Part shown: positions 12,280-24,700 of the stretch, in pieces
Layout: every line of letters starts with the position of its first letter
Numbering within the stretch: the first letter of the stretch is position 1
Assembly (NCBI RefSeq): GCF_964199755.1
Contig: NC_133896.1
Coordinates: forward strand, 86,412,215-86,476,214
Direction: 5' to 3'
Source of the DNA: Larus michahellis
Taxonomy: Eukaryota > Chordata > Aves > Charadriiformes > Laridae
DNA length: 64,000 nt
Notes under the pieces: model-generated
What the model saw: the letters and a program-made list of their open reading frames with translations, nothing else
What the model was told of the DNA's origin: nothing
Databases searched by the model: none
Translations under genes and position numbers: made by a program

Positions 12280-13008
12280 TGTGACGGTGTGCTCCCTGCC
12301 ACCTGACCTTTATCACCTGTAACCCTGCCCAAGCGATAACCACCCGCGGTGGTCACAATGGGTGCATCTAGTCATGATGGCAGCACCCAGGGCTCACAGG
12401 TGGTTTCAGGGAGACAGATAACAACACAATAGCCAAGGGCTAACTTGAGCAATATGTGGTCAATATGCAAAGATGACTGTATGTCAATCATCTTACCCCC
12501 ATAAATAGTGAACAGCCCAAGAGCCCTTTGAGCTCTCCTGAATGGCAGCGGGCTGTAGATCAGGATCTCCCCTTGAGTAGGGACGTCGCTCAAGGTTACT
12601 CCTTGAGATTCAGAGATTCCTTGCCGCAACAGATCCTCAGTAAGTGACTAACAGCATGCTAAACTCTGAAGCTTCACTAGGGTTGTGCACATACAGTCCT
12701 TTAGATATAAACCATTGACTAAGTCTAGGACTAGGACTGCATCCAGCCGCATCTAGACTCCCCTCTGGGAAGGAGTTTAGAAAGCAAGGGGGCCCCTTCT
12801 GGACCTCATGAAGCAATGGGAGGGTCTCCCTGACAGTTTTGTCTGACCCTGTCCTCTATGCAGTAAATAACCAGGTGTACCTTGCCATCAAATCTTGTTA
12901 AAACACTGTCACATTTACCACTGAATTTTGTTAACTCACTGTTTTAGATCAATAAAGCATATTGCAGCTTCTTTCTTATGAGTGAAGTGCATCACTCCTT
13001 CCACAACG
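12280..13008 (+). mobile_element. solo LTR of an avian endogenous retrovirus
   Basis: The element starts TGTGACGG at 12280 and ends CCACAACG at 13008, probably a decayed CA end. It is flanked by an exact 5-bp direct repeat, CTGGC, at 12275-12279 and 13009-13013. It contains a TATA-like ATAAATAG at 12501-12508 and a polyadenylation signal AATAAA at 12951-12956, in the order expected for U3-R-U5 on the plus strand. Its sequence resembles a widespread bird ERV LTR family, from memory, and a 5-bp duplication suits an ERVL-type element. No internal retroviral genes flank it, so it is a solo LTR left by recombination. Confidence 0.8.
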
Positions 13009-14884
13009 CTGGCCTGTGGTTTCTAACAACAGAGCATTCACAGAAGCCAGGAGGCAGCTGCTATCACACACCTCACGTTATCTTCTCACTTTAGCTGTAC
13101 CACAGACCACTGCGTGGCCTGGAGGGGAGTGAAGACAAGAGAGGGAGGCGTGCAAGGTGTTATAACAGGACACTTTTATGTCTTTCCCATGGCATGGCAT
13201 TGCTGATTCTGCAGACTTGGGACTCACATTAGCCTAAGCCCCTCCGAGCTCTGCAAAGGTCTTCACACAGAGGTATGAGGCCACTTTCATTAATGTTTAT
13301 CCCAAGGAAGGGGGAGCAGGACAGAGGCGACTGGCGGTAACAGGACTCCTGGGAAAGTCAGGAAGGGAAGGGCTGGGCAGCCCCCCAAAAAGTGTGAAAA
13401 GGGTCAGGATATTCTTACTATGGAACAATTCATGTGTGAATGAGTTAGGAACGAGTTAAGATTTAAGGCCTCTGACAGACAATTTCAGCAGAGGTTTAAG
13501 AGAGAGGGTATGCCTAGCAGCGCAGAGAGGGAGGCTATGGGCTGCTGCTTTGAGGAAATATTATTATTTTGAGGTTTCCTCTGTACTAAGAGGCAAAAAA
13601 ACCAGAGAGAAGTGGGCTCCCTCTTGACTCTCCCTCAGCCTGGTGAGAGCAGCTCATGGCTGTAGCATCACCCTCTGGCTTAGCTTTTGGTTCTCCATGA
13701 CCTCTTGGTGAAGGCTACAAACTACCATGTTGCAAACCACTGAAGAAGTTTCTCCTCACTTGACATCTGCCTTCTCACAAACACCTCCCGAGGAGTCTAA
13801 CTGTGTGTCTGCAGAAATAAGCATGACTTGCACCTTACCTACGGATGTCGGGAGTAATTTCAGACCGCTTTTCTGACATCGTTTAGTCATCCGAAGAGGC
13901 CAGCCAGATGTATAGCAATGCTGTCGTCTACGTATTTGGATACTTAAATAACTGCAGCCCTTAGGCTGCGTACACACAATCTCTTGTAGCTGCAGCCATG
14001 CTTGTTAAAGAGATTACGACAGCCTGTCCACAGCTGCTCTTCAGTCCCCTGCCAAAGCTGCCAGCCCCCCAGGTCTGCCTGATTATCTGTCGGCATGAGT
14101 AGTTCCAAACGCATTCCAGCCTGAAGGAGAAGGACCAGGAAAGACTCGCTGTTTAGACCATTTCAGTTAACCTGGTTTATGTCAAATCAACCCAAAGCTT
14201 TGTTCAGGACTCCAACCAAACCTGAATTTCTTTGGCATTTGGAAAAAAGTTACTACTTTTACAGTTACCTCAGCGCTTGGTGTAAAATAGCAGGCCTCTG
14301 ATCTAAACTCTGCTAAACGAAGCTGTTTTTAAACCCACAGAGGTTAGAGCCATTTGCACTGATAAACTGGAAACTCGCTTATAAACGCTAGAATGTTATA
14401 GGAAAGTCTGTATCATGGTGTTTCCAGGCTGACTGCAATTACCGTGTTTTCTTAAAATTTTCAGCCCTTAGATGAGCAAACGAATTCTTCACACTTTTAC
14501 AGCGGTATAAATCAGTATTTACTGCACTTGAAGGATATGAGGTTAGGTACAGCGCACAGGATCCCAGACATGACATTCACCCGTTGGCACACGTTCCCCA
14601 ACAGCCAGGGACACGGCTTGTACATTCAGGCAGTGTAGCACGACAGGGGCTTTCCACACCGTTATAGCGGGTATGAACTGCGGATGACAACGGCACTACA
14701 TATAGGTGGTGCTATAGATAGGGCTGGAAAGAGCCATACCAGAAGGTAGGATCCCCAGCTAACGACGCATCACTGCTTGTATCACACAGCTGGAGGCACC
14801 AGACATCCTCTGCCATGTGATCTTATGGTAGGTATTTCCTCGCTGCACTTGAAGATACCTCAGAAGTGTTTTTAACGTCTTTGT
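13009..14884. other. non-coding intergenic DNA
   Basis: No exon, RNA gene or repeat is recognised, apart from the 5-bp target duplication at its left edge. Confidence 0.5.
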
Positions 14885-15776
14885 CAGTGACATGGACAGT
14901 GGGATTGAGTGCACCCTCAGCAAGTTTGCCGATGACACCAAGCTGTGTGGTGCAATCGACACGCTGGAGGGAAGGGATGCCATGCAGAGAGACCTGGACA
15001 GGCTTGAGAGGTGGGCCTGTGCAAACCTCATGAAGTTCAACCAGGGCAAGTGCAAGGTCCTGCACCTGGGTCGGGGCAATCCCAAGCACAAATACAGGCT
15101 AGGTAAAGAATGGATTGAGAGCAGCCCTGAGGAGAAGGACTTAGGGATGTTGGTTGATGAGAAGCTCAACATGAGCCAGCAATGTGTGCTCACAGCCCAG
15201 AAAGCCAACCGCATCCTGGGCTGCATCAAAAGAAGCGTGGCCAGCAGGTCAAAGGAGGTGAGACTCCACCTGGAATAATGCATTCATCTCTGGGACCCTC
15301 AACATAAGAAGGACGTGGACCTGTTAGAGCGAGTCCAGATGAGGAGCACCTCTCCTATGAAGACAGGCTGAGAGAGTTGGGGTTGTTCAGCCTGGATGAG
15401 CGAAGGCTCTGGGCAGACCTCATAGTAAGTAGCCTTTCAGTACCTGAAGGGGTCCTACAGGAAAGATGGGGAGGGACTCTATCAGGGGGTGCAGTGATAG
15501 GATGAGGGGTAACGGTTTTAAACTGAAAGAGGGGAGATTTACATTATATAGGAAGAAACTCTATATTCTGATGGTGGTGAGGCACCATAACAGGTCGCCC
15601 AGAGAAGTTGTGGATGCCCCATCCCTGGAGTTGTTGAAGGCCAGGTTGGATGGGGCTTTGAGCAAACTAATCTAATGGAAGGTACGCCTGGCCAGGGCAG
15701 GGGGCTTGGAACTAGATGGTCTTCAGGGTCCCTTCCAACTCTAACCGTTCTATGATTCTATGATTCTACAATTCTT
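14885..15776 (+). mobile_element. CR1 LINE fragment including the RT active-site motif
   Basis: This copy starts inside the reverse-transcriptase domain. The frame from 14892 encodes '[13 protein letters not shown]', where FADD is the CR1 form of the catalytic YxDD motif. It continues through '[17 protein letters not shown]' to about 15278. After frame breaks it runs into the ORF2 C-terminus (15466-15675, '[19 protein letters not shown]') and ends in ATTCTATGATTCTA units near 15775. Frameshifts and an internal deletion around 15284-15350 make it inactive. Confidence 0.93.
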
Positions 15777-18700
15777 TAAGTCTGATTTAGTGAAACACAG
15801 GAAAATCAAGTCAGCTTGATCCTCCACAGCTTTGCATTGTAGGACTTTTCTACCTTTGTATGAAGCAGATGTAAAATAGATGTTCCTTGTTATTAATTCT
15901 GGTTTGAATGTAATTCCCCTGACCAATTTCATTCCTTATGGTAAATGACCAGACCCAAGCTTGCCAAGACTTACATATATTTGTGATTAAATTATAAGCA
16001 CATGATTGGTTCCACTGAAATTCATAAGACACTTGGGTAAAATTAAGAGTTCAAAATCAGGCCTTTCAGAATGATCTGCCAATAAAGTGGTGGGAGTATC
16101 ATGACAGTCCAGCCTCAGTGCAACACCATCATTTCACACTCAGCATTGAAAGGAATGTATGTGCAGACGAATATGCAAATGCATGTGCACAACACCAAAC
16201 TACTTGGTGATCGTGGCTTCAATTTTAATGCATTTTTAGGATATTCAGATAATAGCGCTTGGGGCTTTTTCCTTCATATTGCCTTTAGCTGCTTCAGAGT
16301 TTAAGAATCTGCATCTCTTTTCTCCATGATATTTTGCTTGTTATGCCTCTTAATGCAAAGCCAGGCTCTCAAGGCAAATTGATGCAGGCTTGGACATTCA
16401 CTCCATTTTACCTCAGCTTTACACCAGTATCAGTCCACCACCTTCAGGTCACTTTTCCCCCTGACTTGCAAAACAGACTTGAGAGGAGAATCAGGTCTGC
16501 ATATCTTAGATTCACTTATCTGCAGACTCCTAACAAAGACCACAAGTAAACATTTCCAAGTAATCTCTCAGTGATTTAGCTGCCTGTGTCCTACTTTCAG
16601 AAGTGATTTGGGTCCACATTTTAAAGGGATTTAATTATGTAAGGATACAACTAGGAGTAAAAGCTCTGCTTGAGCTCTTGAGACTTGATATTTGGGACAG
16701 CTAGTCTAAACCATGCATCAATAAGCTCCACAACTGCCTTTGCTCCTGGTTCAGGAGGAGCCAGGAGCAAAGGAACCAAGCTGCTGGTTCAGCATCCTGA
16801 GTGGGATACAACTGAAGCTTTTAAAAGCTCCAAGACTGGCAAAAATACTGCTTTATCCTTTCTAGCACTGGGAACTACAGGTCAACCAAGGAGCGGGAAA
16901 GCCCAAGTAACAGCTCTGGCAGCTCTAGCTGGAGCACATCGACTATTCCCCTCCTGGGAAAACACTCTTCATCTGAACACTACCTGGTTCCCTACCCCAC
17001 GAAACTCTGCCAGGGAGGCAAACTATAGTGTCCCAGTGTTGACCTAACCAAGAGGCAGTAACAGCAGACAGGACATGAATTGTGCTGAACAAGTCATGGG
17101 GGCAGCCCCGATGGGAACAGCAAGGGAGATGTCATGCAGGTGAGGGCTGAGGGGTGCTAGTAGATGGGGTGGGGGGTGGGGGCTCAAAACGGGGTGTGCA
17201 AGAGGGCTGCAGGGTCACACAGAGCTCCGCGGGGGTTCAGGGAGAGTGCGGGAAGGAGAGCAGCATGGGTCTCAGGTTGGGGATATGGACCAACCCGGGT
17301 GAAGAACCCGGGACTGGGATGGCTGGGAAGAAGAGTAGGAAGGAGAGGGACAGCATGCAAAGCACAGAAAAGGAAGGGGGGGCAGGCTACAGGGCAGAGC
17401 TGGGAGTGTTACAAGGGAAGCTCAGAGGTGACAGTAAGGTATGGATGGGGAGTAAGATCTAGGATAAGAACAGCACCACAGCTGAATTGCAGGACTGAGG
17501 GTTCTTCAGGGAGGCATGGGATGTCAAGGAGCTGAGGGGCAGAAGCCAAGCTCATGGGAAGAGCCTAGAGACTGTCATGTACAGTCCAGCCATTATGACT
17601 GTGTCTACACTGCAGCACAGACGCTTGCTGTTTCGCAGTCCTGGCCATTCAGGTGTTCAGTCAGCCTGGACCTCCTGGAGGAGGCAGCAGCACCCTCCAG
17701 CCCAGGCATCCTTTGCTTGGAGAGCAGGGTGCAAGAAGCACTGACAGGCGTTCCCAGGTCCTGCCCTGAAATGAAGGCAGGCTGCAGCCTGGGCTTTACC
17801 CTGTTTAACCAGCTACAATGGCGTAGACAGATAAATTCCTTCCTCCACATGAATTCAAATTCCTTCAAGTGGCAGAAAAGAACGCAGCAGCCAGAAAATG
17901 TTCGAACAGAGCTGCAGCCAGTGCTTTCCTCTTTCTGTCTAAACTGGGTACATTCCTCTGCTCAGGTAACAGTACTGCAACCATGACCAGGGGAGCCAAG
18001 TGCTGTACCTGTCAGGGACTCATTTACTGTAAGCAATGCTCATCAGAAAGATGGCTCTAGAAATGCCTGTGCCTGTGCGCAACTGCCCTTTCCCAGCACA
18101 GCGTGAGATATCCCTCACCAGATCCCTTAATTAAAAATGAATTAGAAAGGAATCGGCAGTGAGGACTGAGGAGAGACACATTCTGTTTAACATCCAAGGA
18201 GATGTTCTTCCCATTCACAGAGCAGGAGACTCCCGTTAAGAGTAAAAAAGATTTCAATATGCCAATAGCCTTTGCCAGCCACCTATCCTGGAGAAAGGAT
18301 AATAGAAAAAAAAGCTTTGGACTGTCGGACAGAAAGAGCCGGCAGAGGGATGTAACAGTACATAGGCACCTCTCGTCCCTCATCAGCATCTGCTACGAAA
18401 CATGCTAATGAAGTGCTGACTGACAGACGTGAAAACCCAACTGGAACAGGGAGAGAGCCTTGTGTTTTATACCAAACGGCTTTAATGCTCTCCTGCCTAT
18501 AGTAAGCCCAGCCCATACCGTGAGGGAATGCACTGAGGCTGAGCCAGAGCAAAAGCATCCGTCCTGCTTCTCCCTTCTCCTGCTCAGATATCAGACTTGG
18601 CAGCACAAGGGACAGGACTCCAGTCAAGCTTCAGCAAAAAAACCTCTCTCTATAAAATACTGTGTGGTCTGGAGATGAGGAGAGAAGCTCGTCTGCCTCG

Positions 18701-21700
18701 GTGGTTGGCAAGTCCTCTTCTCCCCCAAATCTCTTTCTTTACTCCATCCTTCATAAATACTTTTTTTTTAAGGGAATAAGGGAGATAACACTTTTTTTTT
18801 TTTTTAAGAAAAAAAGCCCTCTTATTTCCCTCAATTTCCAAGTAAAACCAAAGACAGGCAAACACAAGCTGGGACACCAAACTTCATAAGAGATCTCCTT
18901 GTTCCCAAACATGCCTCCAGCTAAGCCTACCGTGAAATCACAAAGTGGGCTTCCCCTACACGCAGGCACACATGCACAACCCTGTTTATAAAAATCCTCT
19001 ACTCCAGGAGCTCCCGAGAGCAGCAGCAGAAACAGTGACAAAAGGACAACCACCGTCTTCCCCTTTATAATCTCTTTTGGTGTGTTCCTCCCACTCTTCC
19101 CCCGTTCCTTCAAAGGCAACTGTGGTGGTGTTGAAAACCGGTGGCTTTGCTGCTCCCCTCCCAGCTCTCCAGACGTGGTTGTGCCTGCTGAGCCGCCGCT
19201 ATCAATCCTCTCCTTCCAGCTGCAAGCCTTGTGACTCAGATTCTCCAGAAAAACCCTTGGCTCAGCATCATAAGCAGGAGGGATTAAAACTCATGAAAAA
19301 TGAGCTCGTACCAGCCCTTTTTATAAGTCTCTAATGGAGGGTCATATGAGCTGGTCAGACCCCCTGCCCTCCCCTTCTCCCCCCTTCCCCTTCTCTGATC
19401 CTCCTGTTATTCTTGGCCGCAAACTTCTGGGCGTCCCAGCCGGGTACTTGGATCGGGAGAGGATATCCCATTCAAAAGCCCTGTTCCCAGTGTGGCCTTT
19501 TCCTGCTGGAAGCAGTTGTAAAATTTCTTTCTTTTTTTTTTTTTTCCTTTTTTCTTTTTTTGGTACAGTTTGCCTGACCTACATACTCCAGCGTGCTGTG
19601 ACTTACGCTCTGTCACTGACCTACATTTTCAAACTGAAAAATAAAAACTCCGGGAAGACACGCTAGTAGATGCGTATGAGAAGCAGGAACCCAGCCCTGC
19701 GGGGAGATCTCCAAGCAGTTGCCCGAAAGTAAGGCTGATTAAACAGCTTCTTTTTATTCCCACCCCCCCCCCAATCCCTTCGCCCCAGCTGTTTCTACTT
19801 AAGAACCAAAACAAAACGCAGATCTCCTGCTAATTCAATTTCAGATTGGGAGAGATTTTGAACAAATCACTCAGGCTGCTCTAGGCTGTTCTCCTTTACC
19901 CGTAGTCCATCCAAATGGGGAGGCCCAGCACCCTCAAAGGGATTTGAGCTCCTGGCACCCCCCAAGGAATTAGACGCCTGGCCGCTTCCAGGATCTGAAC
20001 CCTCATGCGGCAGCAGAGTCCTCTGAAAAGCATCACTGCCTGCGGGGCAAACGCCTCCAGCCCCATCGGTGGTGGGGAGGGCAGCAGGCAGAGGTGGTAG
20101 AGACCCAGCCAAATGCTGTGGAGAGGGCACCAGGAGTGAACTTCCCCCCCTGCTTCCCCCGGCTGGAGGGGATGGACACAGGGGTAGAAAGAGGAGGGCT
20201 GGAGAAGGACAATTGGAAGAGCACAGATCTGCCCTCGGCCCCCCTCACTCTCCCAGCTTTAACTGCCCTCCGGGTGCTGATGGGCCACAGATGCACGGGT
20301 CTCCCCATCCCATCTCTATCCCTCAGTGACAGCCCCGTGCCTCCACCTGCCCTTCGTACGCTTTCCCTTGACAAATCAGGTTTAATATAGCTAAGACCAA
20401 ACATGTTTTCATTCCTCTGAAACCCTCCTGTCTTTATTCTCCCTCCTCTCTCCATTGCAGCTGACTACCCCAACCCCTTCTCTGTCATGCAAATTCATTA
20501 TCCAGGAGCTAACAGATTCCTCCTCCCTGCTTTTCCTCCATTTTTCAAATGCGTCTTCCATAGCACATACAAAATTCAGCCTCGTCTCTGTTGTTGCAAG
20601 AGCAGAAGAGCTATCCCTAAACCACCATCTTCTGTGCCAGTACGGGGAGCATCTTGATCTGGCACCTGCACACCACTCCCCTCAGCATCACTAACATGGC
20701 TGACGAATTTGGGCCCTTTTCTGTAGAGCTGAGAGGATATAACCCACAGTGGCTTCCTCCACGGGCTCCCCACCAACAACTGCAGCAAATTTAGACCTTC
20801 TGTCCCTACCTGCAAAGCTCGCTGTTTATGCAGCAGAGCTTAAAAGACAAACTCAGACTGCTAAAGAATAGGGCTCAGATAGAACTGAAGTGTTAAATGA
20901 TAAGCATGGGTCAGCCCCTAGCACGGAACAGTTACCAGGCACTATGAAACCATCTGATATACCGAATGAGATGGTCTAATTTCGAGAAGAAATTAGATTT
21001 TCTCAAAATCAGGATTGAAGAGGAAACCAGCCTGTGCATCTATCCACTGTGCTCTCCTCTCTTTTTCGACTGAGCGTGAGGAAATCCAGCCACGTTGCAT
21101 AAAAAGCCAATTCCTGCAACTTCAAAGCCCCTCGGTGCTTTTTTTAAAGTCATGCATGCAATTGCAGCCGAGCGGGCGCTGTGCTGAAACCCCCATTAAC
21201 TTCTGTCACCCATCGGGTAACTCCGGAGCGGCACGTGGTACGCTCTTGCTGCAGCTGCGACGGCCTCGTGCGGAGCGAAGCCTTCGGTACCCGTACAAAG
21301 ACGGGTGGCTGGACACGGGTGTGCACAAGTGTTTTCTTTGGTAGGATTTTCAGCAGCAATCGGCACTGGCCAAAAGCTGCTCTCTTCCATGTCCCGGAAA
21401 ACAGTCTCCGGACTTCAATGGAAAAAGTTATGCCAATATACTTTTCTTTTTCTTAAAATCCCCATAGCAATAAAATAGTACATCCGTGTATAATGTGTCT
21501 CTAGTGAATAATATGCACTTATCTTTGCAGGTCTATTAAAGTTCTCACCATTGCTGTGATTGTACTTGCTGCTGGCCATTAAAGTGTAGTCCCTAGAATT
21601 CAAATGCTGTTATAGCTTCACTACATAACACATGAAATATTTAAAGCCCACAAATCCTGGGAGCCAGAGGCACAGACCACACGGAATTACAGCTGAGTGC

Positions 21701-24700
21701 CTAAATCTCAAAAACCTTGTTGGCAACCAAAGCTGCCATACCAATTTCAGGCAACAGGGTCTGGTTCTAGACCACTTTCCACCACAGATTTCTAACAATA
21801 ATTAAAGTGTAGCTGAATATCTGCTAAGTATTCTAATGTATTGTTATGATTTAATTCTCTGCCTGTGAATTTAGACAGTCAGAAGGTCAGCAGATGTAAA
21901 AGTGTTGAACTCAATGGGCTTCCACGTAGGAAAGATGATTTCTGATGGCTGAACATTTATACCTTGGGCGTGCAACTCATTCTCCTTTTTTCTTTAAAGC
22001 TATTTCTAGGCAGCTACAGTAGTACACAGTAGTATAAAATGATAATAAATACAATTCTAGCCTGAAAATGGGTGTTAATAAAAAGTTAGCTTTCTTTTCA
22101 GACTTTGAAATTGTCTTCCTTCTTTTCCCAAGGCATCGGATCATAAATGTTTTACCACTGAGTCATGTAAAGGCTTCAGCTTACCATAATGTATCCCTAA
22201 TGATGGTATAGTAATTGGTGCTTAGAGCCAAAATACGTAGGGACTTCCCATTGCTTTGTAGACCCTGGCCATGAGTCCCCATTGCGTTGCTCCAGCTAGG
22301 CTGGACGGTCAGTGCGGTGTAAGCCTATGGGCTTCAGGGAAGTGGAAGTGGGTCTGAACAGGGTCTCTCGAGTGAAGCCAGCAGTGGGGAAGCAACCTCT
22401 AGACTTTCCACAGGAAAAGAGACCGCGTCCTCCAGAGCGCTAAGCTCCCTCAAATGCCCCTGGCTCCAGCGGGAGTCACCACCGCACAGTGTCCTGCAGG
22501 ACACAGCTTACTGTTTGGGCCCCAACACCATCCGGCACGTTAGCAGCTTGCCTGTGTTTAAACGTGCACAGTCTCCTCAAAGTCAGGGGGACTACCCAGT
22601 CGACGTATTTGTAGGAATGCTTTGCAAGGTTGGGGCTCTGCTAGATGTGACGGGGTAGCTGGGCGCTTGGGGCACCAGACCTCTCGGAGCTGAGTGCCAC
22701 GGGGTGCACGGCAGGCACCCGTCCTCAGGGACCCGTCTCAGCAAAATCAGCAAAGCCTCCCTCCTCCTTCCCATTCCCACAAAACCTAAAGGAGCAGAGG
22801 GATGGCCTTGCCAAATAACAAGCCCAGAGGCTTTTGTACCAATTCCTAGTGCTCACCCGTTGGGAGCTGGGGGAGGGACAGGGCTGTTTTATTGTTTTTT
22901 GCTACACAGAAGGGAGAGAAAAGCCAGCTGCTGTTGCCTTGCTGGTATGCTGTAGAAGTCAGCTGTCTTTCTAGGGAAGCCACATGGGCTACAGAGAAAT
23001 TACATACTCCTTCAGGAACAAGTCCTAAACTAGCAGCCAATTTATTGCAGGCTTATGGCCAAAGTAATGTGACGTTCGGAAGCCCCATTTATTTCTTGGA
23101 GGTTAACTGCTTTTTATCTTGACTAATTTTGTGCTTACAATAAGATTCATATGAGCCTCTGAAGATACAGGTAATTCCTGTCCATATGCACATTCATATC
23201 CAAGTTTCTAATGCACACGCAGAGTAACCTGGCACCAAGTCTTGTCCTGGGTAGGAGGACAGGAGATGAGGGGATCCAGCAGCGGTTTGGCGTCACTGGT
23301 GAGGAACTGGTTAACCGCAGGAAGGATCCAGAACTGGCACAGGCAGTGGGCATGCAGGCAGGCTGGCGCACCAGCTAGCTGTGTGCTGCCACACGCTTGC
23401 CTGCTCTGCCGGGCATCATGTGGACAAGGTCCAGGCACAGCTCCCTGTCTTCCCCGGGCGACCGCCCTGCCTCCAAAGCACTCCAGCACCTGCAGCAGCC
23501 TGAAATAACCTCTCCCGGGCCAGGGAAGGAGGAGGTTTTGCATGGCCAAGCAGATGAGCCTGTCCTTGGGCTGTTACCACAAGTGGAAAGGGCTCTACCC
23601 CAGGACACCTGGAGATACCCACAGCGCGTGCACGGCACAGGGAGGGACGCCAGGCGCCACAGGCACAGCCAACCAGCAGCTCACAGGGAAGCCGGGACTG
23701 GGCAAAGCCATACGTGCAGGGATGTAGAAATCTGCATTTCTAAAAATACCTTTAAAATACCGTAAATTAAAAAAAAAAAACACAACAAACTTATTGAATT
23801 GAGGTATTGAATTACCTCTCCTTCCACCCCTGCCCTATCTGTTCCCAAACTGCAGGCAGAAAGGAGATGACTTTTTTCACAAGTGTTGAGGGATGGATTT
23901 CAGAGCCTAACACGAGAGACTTGGTTTGGAAATACCAAGTTGCGCGTGCTCAAACATACTGTGATTGCTAAGCAGACACCTCAAAGGAGGAGAAAGGAAT
24001 TCTACAGCGAAAAAGCCGCACCACGGGGATGGCTGGTTTTCCCTCCTGGGCATATTTCTAAGGAGAAATCGGTGAGGGCTGGGACTCCTCTTTGTGTTCT
24101 GTCCTTACATTACACCAACCAGCCGGGTATCCTGCTGAGACACGCTCCTCTGCCATTCATTTCCTGCAACAACTGCATAAATCCCTGCGTGATTGCAAGT
24201 GTTTAATGGGGAATTTCCTGCTGAGTATTTTGTGGTGTCATGGCTTAGCAGGGTGAGGAGGTAAGTACCGCTGGTTTTCTGTCCCTCTTTCCCCTTACAA
24301 TATGCCCCATTTCAGGCGACCATGAGCGCCTTCACCCCTGCGACACAGTCCCCACTCAATCACGCGGGCAATGAAAGGGTACAGTGGAGCTAACGCGGTG
24401 CTGTGGTGAGGCTGAAGAGAAACACCTTCACAGTGGGGCCACCACCCTCCTATCATAAATAGCACGCGTCTGTCACCCAAAGAGGGGATAAAGGCAACGG
24501 TTGAGCCACTTTATGAAATCTTTCCATAAATAAAAACCTGGAAAAGGGAAAGCCATGGTTATACCAAGCCTACAAGAGCTGCAAACATCCAGGGAGGGGG
24601 CAACGAAAAACCAAAAGGACGCAGACACCCCAGCAGTGCTCTGCAGGGATTTAGTGAGCTAACACCAGGCCAAGCAAGCCGTCCCTGGGGCACAGTGCAG

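Noticed and set aside
20399..20408. Isolated perfect p53 half-sites (AAACATGTTT here, AAACATGCCT at 18907 and 27292)
   Set aside because: No adjacent second half-site of acceptable quality. Single decamers are expected by chance in 64 kb.
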